A stretch of DNA of 64,000 nucleotides from an uncultured Gemmatimonadales bacterium (GCA_937919655.1 CALFPJ010000020.1:62001-126000), one strand, 5' to 3'; counted from the stretch's first letter, positions 9,390-18,401 are shown. Translations and numbers: made by a program. Notes: generated by a model from the sequence alone, not told the origin.

Positions 9390-9902
9390 TCATCTGACCC
9401 CGCCCTGGGCGATCATGCCAGCCGTGAGGCCCTGCCCGACCGTATAAGAAACCATGCCCGCCGCCCAACCGGCGCCGAGTGGTTCGATCATGGCGACCCC
9501 CAAGAGGATGCCGACTACGGTGCCTGCGAGCGATGCCACAATGGATCGAGGTATACTGGCGCCAGCGGCACGGGCGCCCATCCCACTTCCGGCCATCGTG
9601 GTAAGACCGGCTACGATCGCCATCTCAGCGCACGCATTGCACTCGTAGTTGTCTTCGTCCCGAACCGCGAAGTACGCCAGCGTGGCGGCCGCTCCTACTG
9701 CGGAGCCGAGCACGGTCGCGCCGATCGTGCTTCTCGAGGTGCCTAGCTCGGCGAATGGCGGAATCACGTGCTTGCTATCCAGAGTTGGCCCCGACATCTG
9801 GAACGAAGCCCGCTCCGAGTCGGAGCCTAGGCGCTGTGCTGCGGCAGTTTGGGGAATCACCGCCGCGAACATGGCTGCGAGAACTACCGTCTTCTTGAAC
9901 AT
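9390..9902 (-). CDS. small exported glycine-rich membrane protein
   Basis: The 170-residue product has a signal peptide ending in TAAAQ, then three Gly/Ala-rich hydrophobic segments (around residues 60-80, 88-105 and 115-160) reminiscent of glycine-zipper proteins. A CxxC pair (ECNACAE) sits between the first two. I do not recognise the family. It is convergent with the barrel gene and has no obvious partner. Confidence 0.6.
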   Translation of the reverse strand: MFKKTVVLAAMFAAVIPQTAAAQRLGSDSERASFQMSGPTLDSKHVIPPFAELGTSRSTIGATVLGSAVGAAATLAYFAVRDEDNYECNACAEMAIVAGLTTMAGSGMGARAAGASIPRSIVASLAGTVVGILLGVAMIEPLGAGWAAGMVSYTVGQGLTAGMIAQGGVR

Positions 9903-10330
9903 GATGTGCCCTCTCGTACGGGTAGATGCGTCCCTGCGCCTCTACCATACCAAGCACCCCTCTGGACGGGATCTCCGTCATGGATAGCGTACGTAATGTC
10001 ACAATGACGTAGGCCATTTGTAACGAGGCGATGAGCCAGGCGGTCCCGGTCGACAGATTCTGCCGACCCAGGACCACGCTGACAGTACCGGACTGGGCCA
10101 CGAACTTGCTGCTGTATGGGGTGAACCGTACGATCGTCAGATGCGGATCGTGGCCCTTTCGGGGCGTTCGATTATGTCAGGGAGTTCGATCATGCCCCCG
10201 ACCCGTCGCCTCGCGGTCTGTGTCATTCGCCGTGTTCGGGGTGAGCCTCGCGCCCCCGGGCGGCCCAGACGTTGCTGGCGCCCAACGAAGATGATCAAAC
10301 ATGGACCCCAGACGCTGTGATGGTGATCGC
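9903..10330. other. 428-bp stretch without a convincing gene
   Basis: Frames here lack coding-like composition or recognisable protein. It separates the divergent small membrane protein and aminotransferase genes and should hold both promoters, but I see no clear -35/-10 pair. Confidence 0.5.
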
Positions 10331-10384
10331 ATGAGACGCAGAAACTTCCTTCAACGCATGACCGCCGCGGCCGCGACCCCCTGA
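10331..10384 (+). other. Tat-like leader split from its gene by an in-frame TGA
   Basis: An ATG at 10331 opens MRRRNFLQRMTAAAATP, an RRxFL twin-arginine leader, then TGA at 10382-10384. The frame is the same as the aminotransferase that resumes at 10385. The hydrophobic run continues across the stop (AAAATP, then LLGSA), so a single base change probably broke an exported precursor. Confidence 0.7.
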
Positions 10385-11569
10385 TTGTTGGGTTCTGCCC
10401 GTGACGTCTCCGAGTTCCAGGAGACGCTGGCTGCGGTCCCCGACGATGACCAGTTCTGGAAAGAGGTGCGTGCCCAGTTTCTTATGCGGCCTGGCCTCAC
10501 CCACATGAACTCGGCGACGATCGGTGCCACACCCCGTCCGGTCGTCAGTGCGCACACAGATCTTCTCTGGGAGACGGAAAGCGACCCTCAGAATCAGGTC
10601 TTTGGTGCTCCATCTCAGCGCATGGAGGGTGTCAGGGCGAAAGCAGCTGCCTTCCTGGGCGCCACACTAGAGGAGACGGCACTCACACAGAACACCACCG
10701 AGGGAATGAACGCTGTAGCTCAGGGAATCGATCTACGGCCGGGGGACGAAATCCTGACCACAGATCACGAGCACCCAGGTGGCAGCGTGTGCTGGGAGCA
10801 CGTCGCCCGACGCGTAGGCGCGGAGATCGTGAGAATCCCAATGCCAGCTCAGGTCGACAGCGCGGCTCAAGTTCTCGATCTCGTGGCGTCATATCTGACG
10901 CCCAAGACCCGGGTGTGCAGCTTCAGCCATGTGTCTACGATCACCGGACTGGTGATGCCGTTGGCGGACATCTCTGAATTAACGAAGGCCAGAGACGTCC
11001 TGCTTGTATGTGACGGTGCTCAGGCTCCGGGCATGCTGGACGTGGACGTGCGGGCCCTTCGGGTGGACAGCTACGCATCCTCGAGTCACAAGTGGATGCT
11101 GGCGCCGAAAGGCACGGGGCTGCTCTACATTCGCAAAGATGTTCAGGATCGAATTCGGCCCATGTTTCTAGAGTCCGGGTTCGGGGCCTACACGGCTTCG
11201 TCTGGGACGCGCAGCATCGCGACGATCCTGGCGCACGGCGTCGCCATGGACTTCCACGACGCCATCGGCCGGGCGAAGGTAGCCGCGAGGTGTAGTGAGC
11301 TTCGAGTGCGGCTACGCGGTCATCTGGATGAGATGGAAGGGCTCACCGTGCTCACGCCGCGGGACGAAGCCCTGTGCGGTGGAATCCTCACGATCTCGCT
11401 GGACGGGGGTGACTACCGCGAGGTCCGGCGTGTGCTGTTGGAGGATCATGGATTCATGCTCAAGAACGGAAAGGCGGAATACAACGCGATTCGGATTTCC
11501 ACGCACATCTTCAATAACGAGGATGATGTGGATCGGTTGGCTGAAACGTTGGGTGGGGTGTTGGCGTGA
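10385..11569 (+). CDS. class V PLP-dependent aminotransferase-like protein
   Basis: The 394-residue body is complete. It has an N-terminal LTHMNSATIG segment, a PLP aspartate in VCDGAQAPG and the Schiff-base lysine in SSHKWMLAPKGTG, as in isopenicillin-N-epimerase/cysteine-desulfurase-like enzymes. The only start in frame after the upstream stop is TTG 10385, which would give a leaderless protein. The original product was probably Tat-exported. The next gene is a second, Tat-exported aminotransferase. The substrate is unknown. Confidence 0.8.
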   Translation: MLGSARDVSEFQETLAAVPDDDQFWKEVRAQFLMRPGLTHMNSATIGATPRPVVSAHTDLLWETESDPQNQVFGAPSQRMEGVRAKAAAFLGATLEETALTQNTTEGMNAVAQGIDLRPGDEILTTDHEHPGGSVCWEHVARRVGAEIVRIPMPAQVDSAAQVLDLVASYLTPKTRVCSFSHVSTITGLVMPLADISELTKARDVLLVCDGAQAPGMLDVDVRALRVDSYASSSHKWMLAPKGTGLLYIRKDVQDRIRPMFLESGFGAYTASSGTRSIATILAHGVAMDFHDAIGRAKVAARCSELRVRLRGHLDEMEGLTVLTPRDEALCGGILTISLDGGDYREVRRVLLEDHGFMLKNGKAEYNAIRISTHIFNNEDDVDRLAETLGGVLA

Positions 11570-11724
11570 GGCTGAGCCCTTTCTGTCGCACTCTCGGATG
11601 CTGCCGACCTGAGGCCCAAGTTGACCGTACCCTTTCGATCTACCGCCCCTCCACCCCACATTGCCCGTGCGTTGGCAACGCGATTACGCTGCCGAGCGCC
11701 GTGGATTCGAACTCAGGAGGACAG

Positions 11725-12867
11725 ATGGATCGCCGAGGATTCGTAACGACCGGGATGGCTGCAGGGCTCGTAGGTGCCAGTGGCGCGAGCAGCGCGCTCG
11801 CCAACCTTCTCGCCCAATCACCCGGCTGGGGCCCAGGAAAGACACTTGCCAACGGTTCCATCAGGCTGAGTTCTAACGAAAACTCTCTCGGGCTCTCTCC
11901 CGCTGCGCGTCAGGCCGTGATCGACGCGATCCCGAATGCGAACCGGTATCCGGGTGACTTCGCGCCTCCACTCATGGATGCGCTCACCAAGTTCGTTGGC
12001 GTCAAGAAGGAGAATCTCATACTCGGCGCGGGATCGACCGAGGTTCTCCAGATGGCGGTCCAAGCGTACCAGGGACCCAACGTCCCGCTCGTGACCGCCG
12101 AGCCGACCTTTGAAGACGTACCCCGCTACCAGCGGCCCATGTCGTTCAACTTGGTCCAGGTGCCGCTCACCAGCACGTACGAGCACGACCTCGATCGTAT
12201 GCGCCACGCCGCCGAGGGTGCAGGCCGGCCAGCGATCGTGTATTTCTGCAACCCGAACAACCCAACCGGAACCATCACCAACTGCGCGGACATCGACGCC
12301 TGGGTCGCCGATGCGCCGGACACGACGACCTTCCTCATGGACGAGGCCTACTTCGAGTACGCCAACAGTCCGTCGTATTGGTCGTCCCTGAAGTGGATCG
12401 AATCGAAGCCGAACGTGATCGTTGTGCGCACGTTCTCGAAGATCTTCGGGATGGCAGGTATGCGCCTGGGCTACGGCATCGCCCATCCGAAAACGATCGA
12501 ACGCCTTCGCGAGTTCGTGATGCAGAACAACCCGAACGTGCTCGCCGCAGCTGCGGGCGTTGCGTCACTCAACGACCAGGGTCTGATGGCAAGGAGCGTC
12601 GCAGTCAACGAAGCCTCCAAGAAGATCGTCCACGACACCTGTAATGAACTCGGGCTCGAGTACCTACCCACGAACGCGAACTTCATGATGCACCGAATCA
12701 ACGGTGACCTGGGGACGTACATCGCTCGCATGGCCGAAGCTGGCATCCGTGTGGGTCGTCAGTTCCCGCCGATGCTGGAGTGGAGTCGGTTGTCGTTCGG
12801 GTTGCCGGAGGAGCAGGCGCGCTGGGCGGAGACGATCATGGACTTCCGGCGCCAGGGATGGGTATAG
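11725..12867 (+). CDS. Tat-exported class I/II aminotransferase (HisC-like)
   Basis: The start at 11725 follows AGGAGG and yields a twin-arginine leader (MDRRGFVTTGMAAGLVGASG...). The body has the fold-type I landmarks of histidinol-phosphate aminotransferases: SSNENSLG near the N-terminus, CNPNNPTG, the PLP-binding MDEAYFEY and the Schiff-base lysine in TFSKIFGMAGMRLGYG. True HisC is cytoplasmic, so the leader argues for a periplasmic enzyme on another amino acid. It follows another aminotransferase, giving a likely periplasmic pair. Confidence 0.85.
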   Translation: MDRRGFVTTGMAAGLVGASGASSALANLLAQSPGWGPGKTLANGSIRLSSNENSLGLSPAARQAVIDAIPNANRYPGDFAPPLMDALTKFVGVKKENLILGAGSTEVLQMAVQAYQGPNVPLVTAEPTFEDVPRYQRPMSFNLVQVPLTSTYEHDLDRMRHAAEGAGRPAIVYFCNPNNPTGTITNCADIDAWVADAPDTTTFLMDEAYFEYANSPSYWSSLKWIESKPNVIVVRTFSKIFGMAGMRLGYGIAHPKTIERLREFVMQNNPNVLAAAAGVASLNDQGLMARSVAVNEASKKIVHDTCNELGLEYLPTNANFMMHRINGDLGTYIARMAEAGIRVGRQFPPMLEWSRLSFGLPEEQARWAETIMDFRRQGWV

Positions 12868-12875
12868 GGGCGCGT

Positions 12876-13040
12876 TCGTGGGGTCGACCGGCGTGGGTTC
12901 TCTCGGCTAGGGCGCTGCCTCGGGGCTGGGTATTGGGCGTTCCCTGTTAACTACTCCACTCCTCCATATTTTCGGCTCGTTCGCTCCCAGGCGTAGCCTG
13001 GAGCCTAGCCGTGAGAACGCACGCCGGTCGGCCCCACGAC
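12876..13040. repeat. 36-bp imperfect inverted repeat in an intergenic region
   Basis: Left arm 12876-12911 and right arm 13005-13040 are complementary at 33 of 36 positions, with 93 bases between them. A smaller hairpin (CCAGGC/GCCTGG, about 12988-13002) lies inside. The rest of the 380-bp gap, to 13248, has G-runs near 13065 but no gene. It could be a terminator-like RNA structure, a small non-autonomous element, or a structured RNA; no transposase is nearby. Confidence 0.7.
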
Positions 13041-13248
13041 GTTTGGGGGGCAACAACTCTGCGGGGGGGGGCACGGCTGCTCTGGGCTGGCTGCTGGGCG
13101 TCTTCCAGACGGGCTGGGGCCGGGACTGCTGTCGACCTGCCTATCCTCTCTAGCCGTGCGGTCCCAGGGCACTCACATTTCTGAGTCATACCTATCCGGG
13201 ACGGAGCCCTTGCTCGCCCTGGTTTTACTCAGCTTTTGAGGAACCCGC

Positions 13249-16023
13249 ATGTTCGCCATGTCGACACTCGGTCAGGCTCGTCGCCGGCTCACGATCGTCG
13301 CGGCCGCGCTGCTCGCTGTCACGTTTCCAGCCGCGGGGGATCTCACCGGCCAAGATGGGGGCACACGCGCGCTCACGGTCGCCGACTACGCTTCTTGGCG
13401 GACGATCTCAGATGCTCGTATTTCCGACGGCGGTACATGGGTCTCGTGGAGCTATCAGCGGGTCCGGGGGGACGACACGCTGCATGTCGCTGCAGTCGGC
13501 TCAGACGCTGGTCACACGGTGGCGAGAGCGTCCGGAGCGGAGATCTCTCCGGATGGGAATTGGGCGGCCTACTACCTTGAGCTGCCGTATCTGGAGATAG
13601 AGAAGCTCGAGCGCGACGATGACCCGGTGACGAGACAGGCGGGGCTTCTCAAGCTGAACACGGGTGAGACGCTCACGTGGGACGACGCTGACGAATTCGG
13701 CTTCTCAGAGACCTCGAGCCACTTCTTCGTGAAGAAGCGCAAGGTCGATAACAAAGCCGATCATGACGGGACCGACCTGATCCTGCGGAACCTCACAGAG
13801 GGATTCGAGGAGTTGATCGGGAGCGTCGATGAAGCGGACTTCGACAAAGCCGGCACGCACCTCGCATTCACGGTCGACGCAGCGGACAAGGACGGGAACG
13901 GCGTCTATCTCATCAACCTCGACACGGGGGCTCGCCGAGGGTTGGACAATGCCAAGGAGCGGTACGCCCGGCTCACCTGGTCCGAAGAGGGCGAAGCCTT
14001 GGCAGTCCTGCGAGGTGACAAGCCGGAGAAGAAGGTGGAGCGCGAGAATACGCTCTTGGCATTCGCAGACGTGTTGGGCAACCGCGAGGCGCCGGTCACG
14101 TTCACGAGCGCGGACGGCGCACCTGACGGATGGGTGCTGAGTGAAAAAGGCAGCCTAGTTTGGAATGCGGACGGCACGTCGCTTTTTGTGGCCACGAAGG
14201 CGCAGGATGACGAGCTCGAAGACTGGCCGGAGGAGGATCTGCCGCTCGCGGATGTGAACATCTGGCATTGGCAGGACGATCGCATTCAAGCCCAACAGCA
14301 GCAGTCGGCCTCTCGCGACCGCAATCGGACCTATGTCGCTGCGGCGAATCTGGCCACCAAGCGCATCGTGCCGCTCGCGGACGATGAGATGCCACAGGTC
14401 CAGGTCACGCGGGACGGGCGCTGGGGCATCGGCGCCAACGACCGGGCCTACATCTCCGACTGGAAGCCCGATTTCGCGGACTATTACCGGATCGACACAC
14501 GCACCGGTGATCGCGCGCTCTTTCTTGAGGCACAGCTCAACACCCTTGGGCTCAGTCCAGATAGTCAGCACTTCTTATACTGGAAGGACGGTCACGTCTG
14601 GGACTACAGCATCGACCGAAACGAGCACCACAACCTGACCGCCTCTGCCCCGGTGGATTTCACGGATCAGGAATTCGACCACTTCGGCGAACGGCCGCCC
14701 TACGGGGTCGCCGGCTGGACCGAGGACGGCAAAGCAGTCGTACTCTACGATCGCTTCGACATTTGGCTCCAGCCGCTGGATGGGACGTCGGCCACGAACA
14801 TCACAGGCGGCAAGGGCACGGCAGACGAAATCCGCCTGCGCTACGTGCGGACCGACCGCGAAGCACGCACGATCGACCTCACCAAGCCGATTCTCGTCGA
14901 GGGCTACGGTGAGTGGACCAAGAAGGAAGGGTTCTTTGAACTCGACGACAGAGAACTGAAGGAACTCACGTGGGAGGACGCCCAGCTCAGGTTATCCGCC
15001 AAGGCGGAGGATGCCGACCGGTACCTCTTCACGGTGCAAACCTTCCAAGACTTCCCCGACCTGTGGGTGACCGACGGTGACTTCGCGGATCGTGATCGCG
15101 TTACCACCGCGAATCCGCAGCAGGCCGACTTCGCCTGGGGTCACCGCATCCTCTTTGACTACATGGACAGCGACGGCGTCCCCCTGCAGGGCACATTGGC
15201 CATTCCGGACAGCTACGAGCCAGGGCAAAAGCTGCCGATGATCGTGCGCTTCTACGAGCAGTATTCCCAGGACCTTCATCTCTACCCGACCCCGACGTAT
15301 CGACATTCCCCGATGTTCGCGGACTATGTGAGCAACGGGTACTTGGTCATGCAGCCGGACATTCACTTCCGTGTGGGGAGTTCACACTCGGATATGCTTG
15401 AGTCGGTCGAGGCAGCGGTCCAAAAGGTGATCGACATGGGATACGCGGATCCAGCTGCGGTTGGGCTCAGTGGCCATTCCTACAGCGGCGGCGGAGGCGC
15501 GTACATCGCGACTCGCTCCAAGATGTTCGCTGCCGTCGCGCACGGCGCGGCGCCGATCAATTTGGTGAGTGAGTTCAACCAGCTCTTCGTGGGCAGCGGC
15601 CAGAACAACCACTCGTACGACATCTACGGGCAGGGACGCTACGGAACGAATCCGTACGACGACTTCGACACGTACTGGGAGCAGTCACCCATTTCAGGGG
15701 TCGAGACCATGGACACGCCGGTGCTCTACCTGCACGGCGAGGCGGACCCGACGGTGAACTGGGAGCAAGGCCTCGAGTGGTACAACGCGCTTCGCTTCCT
15801 CGGGAAGCCGATCATCTGGCTGTCGTATCCCGATGAAGGGCACGGCCTCCGCAAGCTCCAGAACAGGGTGGATTTCCAGTACCGCCTGAAGGATTTCTTT
15901 GGGCATCACCTCAAGGGTGAGCCGGCGCCGAGTTGGATGACCGACGGGGTGGACTTCCTCGATAAGGAGCGGGCAATGCGGGAGTACACGCCGCTGATCT
16001 TCAGGCCGCGGGTGATCAGCTAG
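13249..16023 (+). CDS. S9-family serine peptidase (prolyl oligopeptidase type)
   Basis: The 924-residue product has a signal peptide, a long beta-propeller region (about 40-640) and a C-terminal alpha/beta-hydrolase domain. The nucleophile motif reads GHSYSGG (Ser744, codon 15478-15480), with the acid in EADPTVNW and the His in DEGHGL. The usual motif is GxSxGG, so the fifth residue is Ser where Gly is normal. Members cleave peptides after proline or basic residues in the periplasm. Two ATGs (13249, 13258) are close; GAGGAA precedes them. Confidence 0.88.
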   Translation: MFAMSTLGQARRRLTIVAAALLAVTFPAAGDLTGQDGGTRALTVADYASWRTISDARISDGGTWVSWSYQRVRGDDTLHVAAVGSDAGHTVARASGAEISPDGNWAAYYLELPYLEIEKLERDDDPVTRQAGLLKLNTGETLTWDDADEFGFSETSSHFFVKKRKVDNKADHDGTDLILRNLTEGFEELIGSVDEADFDKAGTHLAFTVDAADKDGNGVYLINLDTGARRGLDNAKERYARLTWSEEGEALAVLRGDKPEKKVERENTLLAFADVLGNREAPVTFTSADGAPDGWVLSEKGSLVWNADGTSLFVATKAQDDELEDWPEEDLPLADVNIWHWQDDRIQAQQQQSASRDRNRTYVAAANLATKRIVPLADDEMPQVQVTRDGRWGIGANDRAYISDWKPDFADYYRIDTRTGDRALFLEAQLNTLGLSPDSQHFLYWKDGHVWDYSIDRNEHHNLTASAPVDFTDQEFDHFGERPPYGVAGWTEDGKAVVLYDRFDIWLQPLDGTSATNITGGKGTADEIRLRYVRTDREARTIDLTKPILVEGYGEWTKKEGFFELDDRELKELTWEDAQLRLSAKAEDADRYLFTVQTFQDFPDLWVTDGDFADRDRVTTANPQQADFAWGHRILFDYMDSDGVPLQGTLAIPDSYEPGQKLPMIVRFYEQYSQDLHLYPTPTYRHSPMFADYVSNGYLVMQPDIHFRVGSSHSDMLESVEAAVQKVIDMGYADPAAVGLSGHSYSGGGGAYIATRSKMFAAVAHGAAPINLVSEFNQLFVGSGQNNHSYDIYGQGRYGTNPYDDFDTYWEQSPISGVETMDTPVLYLHGEADPTVNWEQGLEWYNALRFLGKPIIWLSYPDEGHGLRKLQNRVDFQYRLKDFFGHHLKGEPAPSWMTDGVDFLDKERAMREYTPLIFRPRVIS

Positions 16024-16055
16024 GGGGCGTTTGACTCCGGTCACGGACCGACCGG

Positions 16056-16081
16056 GCCGGGCGCGCCGAAGCGCGCCCGGC
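16056..16081. terminator. 11-bp perfect GC hairpin with CGAA loop
   Basis: GCCGGGCGCGC (16056-16066) pairs exactly with 16071-16081 around a CGAA tetraloop. It sits between the convergent peptidase and NTF2-like genes, so it probably ends both transcripts, although no T-run follows. Confidence 0.7.
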
Positions 16082-16102
16082 AACCATCAGCACGGTATCG
16101 AC

Positions 16103-16564
16103 CTAACGGGCGGCCCTAGAGGACCAGTGGAACGCCTTGATCATCCACGTCCCGTTCACACGCGCCAAGACAGCGAGTTCAGCTCCCGTGGAGTTGATCT
16201 CTCGCTCGCCCATCTTCCCTTTCGTGACACTGGTCGACCAGGCCCACGCGGCGTCACCCACGACGGTTACCGTGATCTCGCTCCGTTCGCGCGGCACGGC
16301 AGCCGCAAAGCGCATATCCCCAGACAGGTGCCCGCTGCGATAGTGCTCCTTGTTCTCGACGCCACCCGATTCGAGGATCGTCACGTCGTCAGCGAGCATG
16401 GACAGCGCGGTGGTCGAGTCGCCGGACGCGAGCGCCTTGTGATAGGCGTCGATGGTGGCGATGACGGCGGCTTCTGCGGATTGAGCGGAAAGGTCGACCG
16501 CGGGAAGAAAGACGGATGCCGCGACGACGAACGCGCAGGCCATGCGAACTGATGAGAACTTCAT
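16103..16564 (-). CDS. exported NTF2-like (DUF4440/SnoaL-type) protein
   Basis: The start at 16564 gives a signal peptide (MKFSSVRMACAFVVAASVF...) and has GGAG eight bases upstream; longer forms lack a signal. The mature ~130 residues follow the cystatin-like NTF2 pattern: ATIDAYHKALASGDSTTALSMLADDVTILESGG, then beta strands ending in NGTWMIKAFHWSSR. The pocket often binds small ligands but the function is unassigned. It overlaps nothing and sits 41 bases downstream of the PepSY gene on the same strand. Confidence 0.75.
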   Translation of the reverse strand: MKFSSVRMACAFVVAASVFLPAVDLSAQSAEAAVIATIDAYHKALASGDSTTALSMLADDVTILESGGVENKEHYRSGHLSGDMRFAAAVPRERSEITVTVVGDAAWAWSTSVTKGKMGEREINSTGAELAVLARVNGTWMIKAFHWSSRAAR

Positions 16565-16605
16565 TGGGAACTCCATCGAGGGGTGGGTCTGCATGTGAAT
16601 AAGGG

Positions 16606-18057
16606 CTAGTCCGTGTCTCCCGGCTTCCTGCCGCGGAGTGCCATTGCCCAGCCAGAGCCGACCATCACGAGAATCGTGAGTTGAAGCGTGGTCAGCAAAG
16701 CGGTATCGAACCACGGATTTCTGGTGAACCCGAACGTATGATAGGCGAGGAATGGTCCGAACGCTCGCCAGACCGCCGGACGGCGCTGCACCACCTCCCC
16801 GGTGATCTGTGAAATGTGTACGTCGGTTTCGTCTGGATCTGTGAAGCGAAACCGGTAGGTCGGCACGCGGGCGTTAAAGTCCATCCAGTACTCGGTGGAC
16901 TCCGTCCCTGCTTCGGCCGCTTCTCTGAGGACGACCTCTGCTCCGGCGCTAGCCACAAGCTCGGGGGTCAGCCGCTGGAGGGCCTCACCTGACGAGGCGT
17001 CGACAAGCACACCGTTTTCGTTGCGCGCCGTGTAGGCGAGCCAGAAGCGCTGATTTCCGATGGCACGCCATTCGTATCTCTGGATCGGTCGGTCGGCGCC
17101 AAGCATGGGCTCGGGCAGCGCTGCGGCAATCGTGGCCGGCGGCGCGAGCTGCTCATGGACCGAGATTCCACCGGTCCACGCTTTTTGGAACGACCCCTGC
17201 CCTCTGAAGCGAGGCTCGATGAGCCCGAGGTTGAACCAAAGGAACGCACCCACGAGCATCTGAGTGACGAGCAGGAACCCAGCAAACGGCGCAAAGCGCG
17301 CGTGCATGCGACGAGAGGGCCGAACCGCCTCCGTCCACCGCTTGCGTGTGTCACGACGCGTCCACCATAGCGTATAGCCGAGCGTGACAGCAACCGCGAC
17401 AAGCCCATAAAGGAGCGTCGTGAAGAGCGCTCGGCTGTCGCCCCACTGCCAGACGTGGACGCTTTTGTAACCTCTGTCGAACCACGCGGCGAGTGGATCC
17501 GTTCGACGGAGAACGCGTCCGGAAGCACGCGAGAAGACCAACTCAGAGGGCTGCTCTCCCTCCATAGCGATGCGAACAGCAGGAACCCGTTCGGTGGTGT
17601 AGTAGCGGTTGAACTCATCTCCTTCGTGGAGGGCCTCCACGCTCGAGCCCGTGAGCTGTTCGTTGGCTATGGCACGTAACAACGTGTCATCCAGCGGATC
17701 CAACCGGTCCCCGGAACGCGCATCGTACACGTTTTCCAACTCGAGCGGACCCGGTTTCACGATATTCGATGGCCGGCCACCGAGGGACTCGAGGCGCAGC
17801 CAGTAGACCCGATCGACGACGCTCGAAGCTACGCTGGCGAGGATCGCACTCGGAGGAAGAAGCGTCTCATCCTCAAGGGGCACACTCGCGGCGTGATAAA
17901 GCTCAAGCTCGTACACCCCCTGCAGACCGTTCCGGAGGGTGAGTCCGACGCCATGGAGCAAGAAGGACGAGAGAATCCATCCCACGATGGGCACCGTCGC
18001 GAGCATGCCGAGCGAGCGGTGAGTGCGGGAGAGTCGAAGGCGGGCTGACGACTGCAT
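16606..18057 (-). CDS. PepSY-domain membrane protein
   Basis: From the ATG at 18057 the product has ~483 residues: a helix at about 12-35, a periplasmic domain, a helix near 210-235 (ALFTTLLYGLVAVAVTLGYTLWW), another near 262-282, a second periplasmic PepSY-like domain (THISQITGEVV-type ending around 425) and a final helix. This is the PepSY-associated TM family, linked in other bacteria to flavin- or siderophore-iron reduction and metal handling. It is divergent from the multicopper oxidase operon and shares a repeat-bearing intergenic region with it. A longer form from 18180 would run into the inverted repeat. Confidence 0.75.
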   Translation of the reverse strand: MQSSARLRLSRTHRSLGMLATVPIVGWILSSFLLHGVGLTLRNGLQGVYELELYHAASVPLEDETLLPPSAILASVASSVVDRVYWLRLESLGGRPSNIVKPGPLELENVYDARSGDRLDPLDDTLLRAIANEQLTGSSVEALHEGDEFNRYYTTERVPAVRIAMEGEQPSELVFSRASGRVLRRTDPLAAWFDRGYKSVHVWQWGDSRALFTTLLYGLVAVAVTLGYTLWWTRRDTRKRWTEAVRPSRRMHARFAPFAGFLLVTQMLVGAFLWFNLGLIEPRFRGQGSFQKAWTGGISVHEQLAPPATIAAALPEPMLGADRPIQRYEWRAIGNQRFWLAYTARNENGVLVDASSGEALQRLTPELVASAGAEVVLREAAEAGTESTEYWMDFNARVPTYRFRFTDPDETDVHISQITGEVVQRRPAVWRAFGPFLAYHTFGFTRNPWFDTALLTTLQLTILVMVGSGWAMALRGRKPGDTD

Positions 18058-18118
18058 AGTCGGGGTGTTCGGGTGCGAGGATGACAACGATCCTACATCT
18101 CGCCACGTGAAGCGGCCA

Positions 18119-18338
18119 CTAAACAGGTCGTTGAAGAATGGGGGTACCCCGCGCGGATGGGGCTTTCGCGGTTCAGTCAAGGAACGACGACGAGGCGTAG
18201 CATGGCTACTGTGAGGAGGAGAGGCGATGGATCAACTGCGAAGCTACCATCCGCCCAACACCATGGATGACAAGAACTTAGGGTATCGTGGGTTACGACG
18301 TAACGCGGGGTGCCCCCATTCTTCAGCGACCTGTTAAG
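18119..18338. repeat. 35-bp imperfect inverted repeat between divergent genes
   Basis: Arms 18119-18153 and 18304-18338 are complementary at 32 of 35 positions with 150 bases between. Inside are a second inverted pair (GCGGATGG near 18153, CCATCCGC near 18247), a GTAGC/GCTAC hairpin (18197-18209) and a short ORF. No direct target-site duplication is obvious outside the arms. Possibilities are a 220-bp MITE-like element, a large cis-acting RNA fold, or paired protein-binding sites. Confidence 0.75.
18227..18337 (+). CDS. possible 36-residue leader peptide upstream of the copper oxidase
   Basis: The ATG at 18227 is preceded by a very strong Shine-Dalgarno (AGGAGGAGAGG). The peptide is charged and ends NAGCPHSSATC, with two Cys and a His near the C-terminus. 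Its TAA stop lies inside the right arm of the inverted repeat. It could be a metal-sensing leader ORF or simply chance; no homologue is known to me. Confidence 0.35.
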   Translation: MDQLRSYHPPNTMDDKNLGYRGLRRNAGCPHSSATC

Positions 18339-18340
18339 GC

Positions 18341-18401
18341 TTCATGAAGATCTCTTCACCCCGACTTCATCCCCCATTCATGAAGCCCCGACGATTATCA
18401 T
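18341..18401 (+). promoter_or_regulatory. TTCAY direct repeats and -10 of the copper oxidase operon
   Basis: TTCAC at 18355, TTCAT at 18366 and TTCAT at 18377 recur every 11 bases, with a further TTCAT at 18341. The last is 14 bases before TATCAT (18396-18401), a good -10. There is no separate -35, so the proximal repeat occupies its place, as expected for an OmpR-class activator site. Matching arrangements occur at 23904 and 36399. Confidence 0.6.

Noticed and set aside
10031-10294. 87-residue ORF in the gap before the aminotransferase
   Set aside because: No ribosome-binding site, no known family and composition unlike coding sequence.
10382-10384. TGA as selenocysteine
   Set aside because: It lies in a leader peptide, with no catalytic need and no evident SECIS-like hairpin directly after it.
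11705-11718. GGATTCGAACTC resembling a reversed tRNA T-loop
   Set aside because: The flanking bases cannot form a T-stem or acceptor stem; no tRNA fold follows.
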